From NCBI GenBank assembly GCA_902491395.1, contig CABUHO010000036.1, positions 1 through 15,893 on the forward strand: a stretch of 15,893 nt of DNA, given 5' to 3'. Both the position numbers and the translations under genes were made by a program. A model generated the notes under the pieces. The model was not told the origin of the DNA. It saw only the letters and a program-made list of their open reading frames with translations, and searched no databases. The stretch is from an uncultured Collinsella sp. (GTDB taxonomy: Bacteria > Actinomycetota > Coriobacteriia > Coriobacteriales > Coriobacteriaceae). Numbering within the stretch: position 1 is the stretch's first letter; every line of letters starts with the position of its first letter. This document shows positions 12,953-15,893 of this stretch, in pieces.

Positions 12953-15580
12953 CTACTCGGCGTCGGGAACCTCGTAGGTGGCCGCCGGCGTGTTGTCGCA
13001 CACGACGGTAAAGCCGCCGTCCTTGTCGGCATCGACCGTCACCTGATCGCCCTCGCGCACCGTGCCGTCGATGATGGCGGCGGCGATGGCATCCACGACC
13101 TCGCGCTGGACCAGACGCTTGAGCGGACGGGCACCGAACACGGGGTCCAGGCCGCCCACGGCGAGCATCTGCTTGGCCGCCGGGGTGATGGCAAGCGTCA
13201 TGCGCTCCTTGGCCAGGCGTGCGCGAACGTCGGCAAGCTGGATGTCGACAATCTTCTCGATCTGCGCCATGCCAAGCGGATGGAACACCACGATATCGTC
13301 GATACGGTTGAGGAACTCGGGGCGGAAGGTCTGAGCCATGGCGGCGTCGACCTGATGGCGCATCTCCTCCTCGTCCTTACCGGACAGATCGGCGATGGCC
13401 TTGGAGCCCACGTTGGACGTCATGATGATAATCGTGTTCTTGAAGGACACCTGGCGACCCTGCCCATCGGTCAGGCGGCCGTCATCAAGCACCTGCAGCA
13501 GCACGTTGAAGACATCCGGATGGGCCTTCTCCATCTCGTCGAGCAAGATTACGGAGTACGGACGACGGCGCACGGCCTCGGTGAGCTGACCGCCCTCGTC
13601 GTAGCCCACGTATCCCGGAGGCGCACCGATCAGACGCTGGACGCTGAACTTCTCCATGTACTCGGACATGTCGATACGCACGAGCGCGCGCTCGTCATCG
13701 AACAGGCACTCGGCCAGCGCCTTGGCGAGCTCGGTCTTGCCCACGCCGGTGGGGCCCAGGAAGAAGAAACTGCCGATGGGCTTGTCCGGATCGGAGAGGC
13801 CCGCACGGCTGCGGCGCACGGCCGCGGCCACGGCGGACACAGCCTCGTCCTGGCCGATGACGCGCTTATGCAGCTCGCCCTCCAGGCCCTTGAGCTTGTC
13901 GAGTTCGCCCTGCATCATCTTGGAGACGGGCACGCCGGTCCAGGCGCTCACGACCTCGGCGATCTCATCGGAGGTCACCTGCTCGTTGAGGCCCTCGCCG
14001 TCCTGCTGCTTTTGTGCCTCGAGCGCGGCCTCGGAATCCTGAATCTGCTGCTGCAGGCCCGGAATCACGGAGTAGCGCAGCTCGGACGCACGGCCCAGGT
14101 CGCCGTTGCGCGTCGCGCGCTCCTCTTCGCTCTTGGCCTCGTCAAGCTGCCCCTTGAGCTCCTGCACGTGGTCGATGGCGTTCTTTTGGTTGAGCCAGCC
14201 GGCCTTTTGCACATTGAGCTTTTCCTGGACCTCGGCAATCTCCTGGCGCAGGGCCTCCAGACGCTCCTTGGAGGCGTCGTCGGTCTCCTTCATAAGCGCC
14301 TGCTCCTCGATCTGCAGCTGGGTGAGCTGACGCGTGGTGGCGTCGATCTCGACCGGCATGCTGTCGAGTTCCATGCGCAGGCGGCTTGCCGCCTCATCGA
14401 CCAGGTCGATGGCCTTGTCGGGCAGGAAGCGGTCGGCGATGTAGCGATCGGAGAGGTCGGCAGCTGCCACGAGCGCGCTATCGGTGATGTGCACGCCGTG
14501 GAAGATCTCGTACTTCTCCTTGAGGCCACGCAGGATCGAGATGGTGTCCTCGACGGTAGGCTCGGAGACCATCACGGTCTGGAAACGACGCGCGAGCGCC
14601 GCGTCCTTCTCGATGTACTTGCGGTATTCGTCGAGCGTAGTCGCGCCGATCGCGTGCAGATCGCCACGGGCAAGCGCCGGCTTCAGGATGTTGCCGGCGT
14701 CCATGGAGCCCTCGGTGGCACCCGCGCCCACGATGGTGTGGAGCTCATCGATGAACAGGATGACCTTGCCCTCGGACTTCTGTACCTCCTTGAGCACGGC
14801 CTTCAAGCGGTCCTCGAACTCGCCGCGGTACTTGGCGCCGGCGACCAGCGCGCTCATGTCGAGCTCGATGAGGTCGCGGTCGCGCAGGGTGCTCGGCACG
14901 TCGCCGGCCACGATACGCTGGGCGATGCCCTCGACGATGGCCGTTTTACCGACGCCCGGCTCACCAATGAGCACGGGGTTGTTCTTGGTGCGACGGGACA
15001 GGACCTGGATGGTGCGGCGAATCTCATCGGTACGGCCGATGACCGGATCGAGCTTGCCGGCGCGGGCGAGGTCGCAGATGTTGCGACCGTACTGCTCCAG
15101 TGCCTCAAACTGCGTCTTGTCCTCGGCAGACGTCACGCGGTCATCGCCGCGCAGCTCCTCGTAGACTTGCTCGATGCGCTCCTTGGTCACGCCGGCGTCG
15201 CGCAGAACGCGGCCGGCCTCGCCCTTGTCCTCGGCAAGCGCCATCAGCAGATGCTCGGTCACCACAAAGCTGTCGCCCATCTTGGTGGCCTTCTTCTCGG
15301 CCTTTTCGATGACGCGGACGAGCTCGTTAGACAGGCCCATCTGCTGACCCTCGCCCGAAACCTTAGGCGCGTGGTCGATGGCATCCTGCGTGGAGCGTGC
15401 GAGCTGGGCCGGGTCGGCGCCGATACGCTCGATGATCACGGAGATGTTGCGTTCACCGGCACCGAGCAGGGCAGACAGCAGGTGAATCGGCTCCACCGCG
15501 CCGGCCTGCGCATCGGCAGCCGTGCTCATGGCGGTCTGCAGCGCCTCGCGCGACGTCATTGCTAGCTTATCGATTCTCAT
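12953..15580 (-). CDS. clpB: ClpB disaggregase (Hsp100 AAA+ chaperone)
   Basis: This 875-residue protein is the ATP-driven hexameric disaggregase that pulls polypeptides from aggregates together with DnaK, DnaJ and GrpE in the cytoplasm. The N-terminal Clp repeat domain spans about 1-145. AAA-1 has Walker A GEPGVGKT (206-213), Walker B VILFIDE (273-279), pore residues YRG (251-253) and arginines 331-332. A long coiled-coil middle domain spans about 405-530, which marks ClpB rather than ClpA or ClpC. AAA-2 has Walker A GPTGVGKT (609-616), pore loop GYVGY (656-660), Walker B VILLDEM (677-683) and the C-terminal FGARPLKR sensor 2. Length is normal for the family. The ATG at 15578-15580 has AGAGG 7 bp upstream. 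The last 40 residues are acidic and end in YEVPDAE. Confidence 0.97.
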   Translation of the reverse strand: MRIDKLAMTSREALQTAMSTAADAQAGAVEPIHLLSALLGAGERNISVIIERIGADPAQLARSTQDAIDHAPKVSGEGQQMGLSNELVRVIEKAEKKATKMGDSFVVTEHLLMALAEDKGEAGRVLRDAGVTKERIEQVYEELRGDDRVTSAEDKTQFEALEQYGRNICDLARAGKLDPVIGRTDEIRRTIQVLSRRTKNNPVLIGEPGVGKTAIVEGIAQRIVAGDVPSTLRDRDLIELDMSALVAGAKYRGEFEDRLKAVLKEVQKSEGKVILFIDELHTIVGAGATEGSMDAGNILKPALARGDLHAIGATTLDEYRKYIEKDAALARRFQTVMVSEPTVEDTISILRGLKEKYEIFHGVHITDSALVAAADLSDRYIADRFLPDKAIDLVDEAASRLRMELDSMPVEIDATTRQLTQLQIEEQALMKETDDASKERLEALRQEIAEVQEKLNVQKAGWLNQKNAIDHVQELKGQLDEAKSEEERATRNGDLGRASELRYSVIPGLQQQIQDSEAALEAQKQQDGEGLNEQVTSDEIAEVVSAWTGVPVSKMMQGELDKLKGLEGELHKRVIGQDEAVSAVAAAVRRSRAGLSDPDKPIGSFFFLGPTGVGKTELAKALAECLFDDERALVRIDMSEYMEKFSVQRLIGAPPGYVGYDEGGQLTEAVRRRPYSVILLDEMEKAHPDVFNVLLQVLDDGRLTDGQGRQVSFKNTIIIMTSNVGSKAIADLSGKDEEEMRHQVDAAMAQTFRPEFLNRIDDIVVFHPLGMAQIEKIVDIQLADVRARLAKERMTLAITPAAKQMLAVGGLDPVFGARPLKRLVQREVVDAIAAAIIDGTVREGDQVTVDADKDGGFTVVCDNTPAATYEVPDAE

Positions 15581-15601
15581 GGAATCACCTCTCTTGGGGC
15601 G

Positions 15602-15619
15602 GCCGCCCTACGGGGCGGC
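15602..15619 (-). other. Short GC hairpin in the clpB leader
   Basis: GCCGCCC (15602-15608) and GGGCGGC (15613-15619) form a seven-bp stem with a four-base loop, just upstream of the clpB ribosome site (about 8 bp from AGAGG). It could influence translation initiation, for example as a temperature-dependent structure; that role is speculative. Confidence 0.45.
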
Positions 15620-15658
15620 TTCACGTTGTTCGAGAAGTATTGTTGCCAGCTTTGCGCG

Positions 15659-15694
15659 ATCTTATACACAAATCTAAGTCTCTATATATAAGAT
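15659..15694 (-). promoter_or_regulatory. AT-rich dyad, likely clpB promoter region
   Basis: ATCTTATA (15659-15666) and TATAAGAT (15687-15694) are perfect 8-bp reverse complements 20 bp apart, in an AT-rich island 80 to 115 bp upstream of clpB. Several -10-like boxes (TATATA, TATAAG on the minus strand) occur here; none has a clear -35. I do not see the HspR HAIR motif or CIRCE, the usual operators of clpB-type heat-shock genes. Confidence 0.35.
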
Positions 15695-15758
15695 TTTCTG
15701 AGTGATTGAAGGATAGGGTACTGAGACGCCGACCCACTGCACCCCCGACGACCAACCG

Positions 15759-15813
15759 TCTCGATCTGTAACATCTAGCAGCCGTTTTTGGGTCCAGATG
15801 TTACAGATCGAGA
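15759..15813. repeat. Palindromic element, family 3, first copy
   Basis: Arms 15759-15776 (TCTCGATCTGTAACATCT) and 15796-15813 are perfect 18-base reverse complements around a 19-base loop containing GTTTTTGGGTCC. A second related copy follows 30 bp later. It is noncoding; the gap from 15695 to 15758 shows nothing I can name. Confidence 0.75.
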
Positions 15814-15843
15814 TGAAATGATCGGCAGCGCCAGTTTGTCTAA

Positions 15844-15893
15844 ATCTGTAACAACTACTCGGCAAATAAGGGTCCACCTGTTACAGATCGAGA
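15844..15893. repeat. Palindromic element, family 3, second copy (reaches window edge)
   Basis: ATCTGTAACA (15844-15853) pairs with TGTTACAGAT (15879-15888). The right side shares GGGTCCA, then TGTTACAGATCGAGA, with the first copy. The left arm lacks the TCTCG present in copy one, so its stem is shorter. The element may continue or recur beyond the window. Confidence 0.65.

Noticed and set aside
13280..15565. 761-codon open frame antisense to clpB
   Set aside because: It is a reading-frame shadow of clpB, rich in His, Gly and Leu as expected from reverse-read GC codons.
15674..15877. 67-codon open frame at the right edge
   Set aside because: It runs through the AT-rich dyad and the palindromic repeats, and its sequence looks random.
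15759..15893. CRISPR array
   Set aside because: Only two units, with imperfect and unequal palindromes and no uniform spacers or cas genes. REP-like elements fit better.

Overview
The window looks like a chromosomal segment from a gut Coriobacteriia-type actinobacterium, most likely Collinsella or a close relative. I base this on the GC-rich coding sequence with AT-rich gaps, a mannose-family PTS operon carrying ManO/DUF956, ClpB, and a large anaerobe-type Fe-S flavoprotein. The genus is inferred from gene content and memory, not from a search. No phage, plasmid, IS element or CRISPR array was seen, and no gene is visibly broken.

Layout from left to right: (1) tRNA-Arg(CCT) on the minus strand with a hairpin terminator. 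(2) A minus-strand mannose/fructose/sorbose-type PTS operon, manX (fused IIAB), manY (IIC), manZ (IID), then a terminator-like hairpin and manO (DUF956). It has a long AT-rich leader containing palindromes. (3) A minus-strand pair made of a 925-residue multi-domain Fe-S/FAD oxidoreductase and, 35 bp downstream, hypA. (4) Facing them on the plus strand, a TetR-family regulator followed by a nine-helix membrane protein that resembles DUF5692. The shared 188-bp gap carries two near-identical palindromic operators that cover the predicted promoter of the oxidoreductase. (5) A plus-strand single-pass membrane protein with a very acidic cytoplasmic arm. (6) A convergent minus-strand AAA+/DUF4143-type ATPase whose promoter -10 box lies in the loop of a 24-bp inverted repeat. 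(7) A noncoding stretch with a promoter-to-terminator unit that may encode a small RNA of about 90 nt. (8) A 61-residue Pro-rich protein. (9) clpB on the minus strand.

Two themes deserve attention. First, the TetR, DUF5692-like, Fe-S flavoprotein and HypA genes form a divergent module that looks like one regulated redox unit of unknown physiology. Second, the gaps contain several families of long, nearly perfect hairpin elements: two copies of one family at 238-294 and 3915-3970, one of another at 12542-12608, and a tandem pair of a third at the right edge. The first three sit 2 to 24 bp past minus-strand stop codons. They resemble REP-like palindromes and may form mRNA 3' ends.
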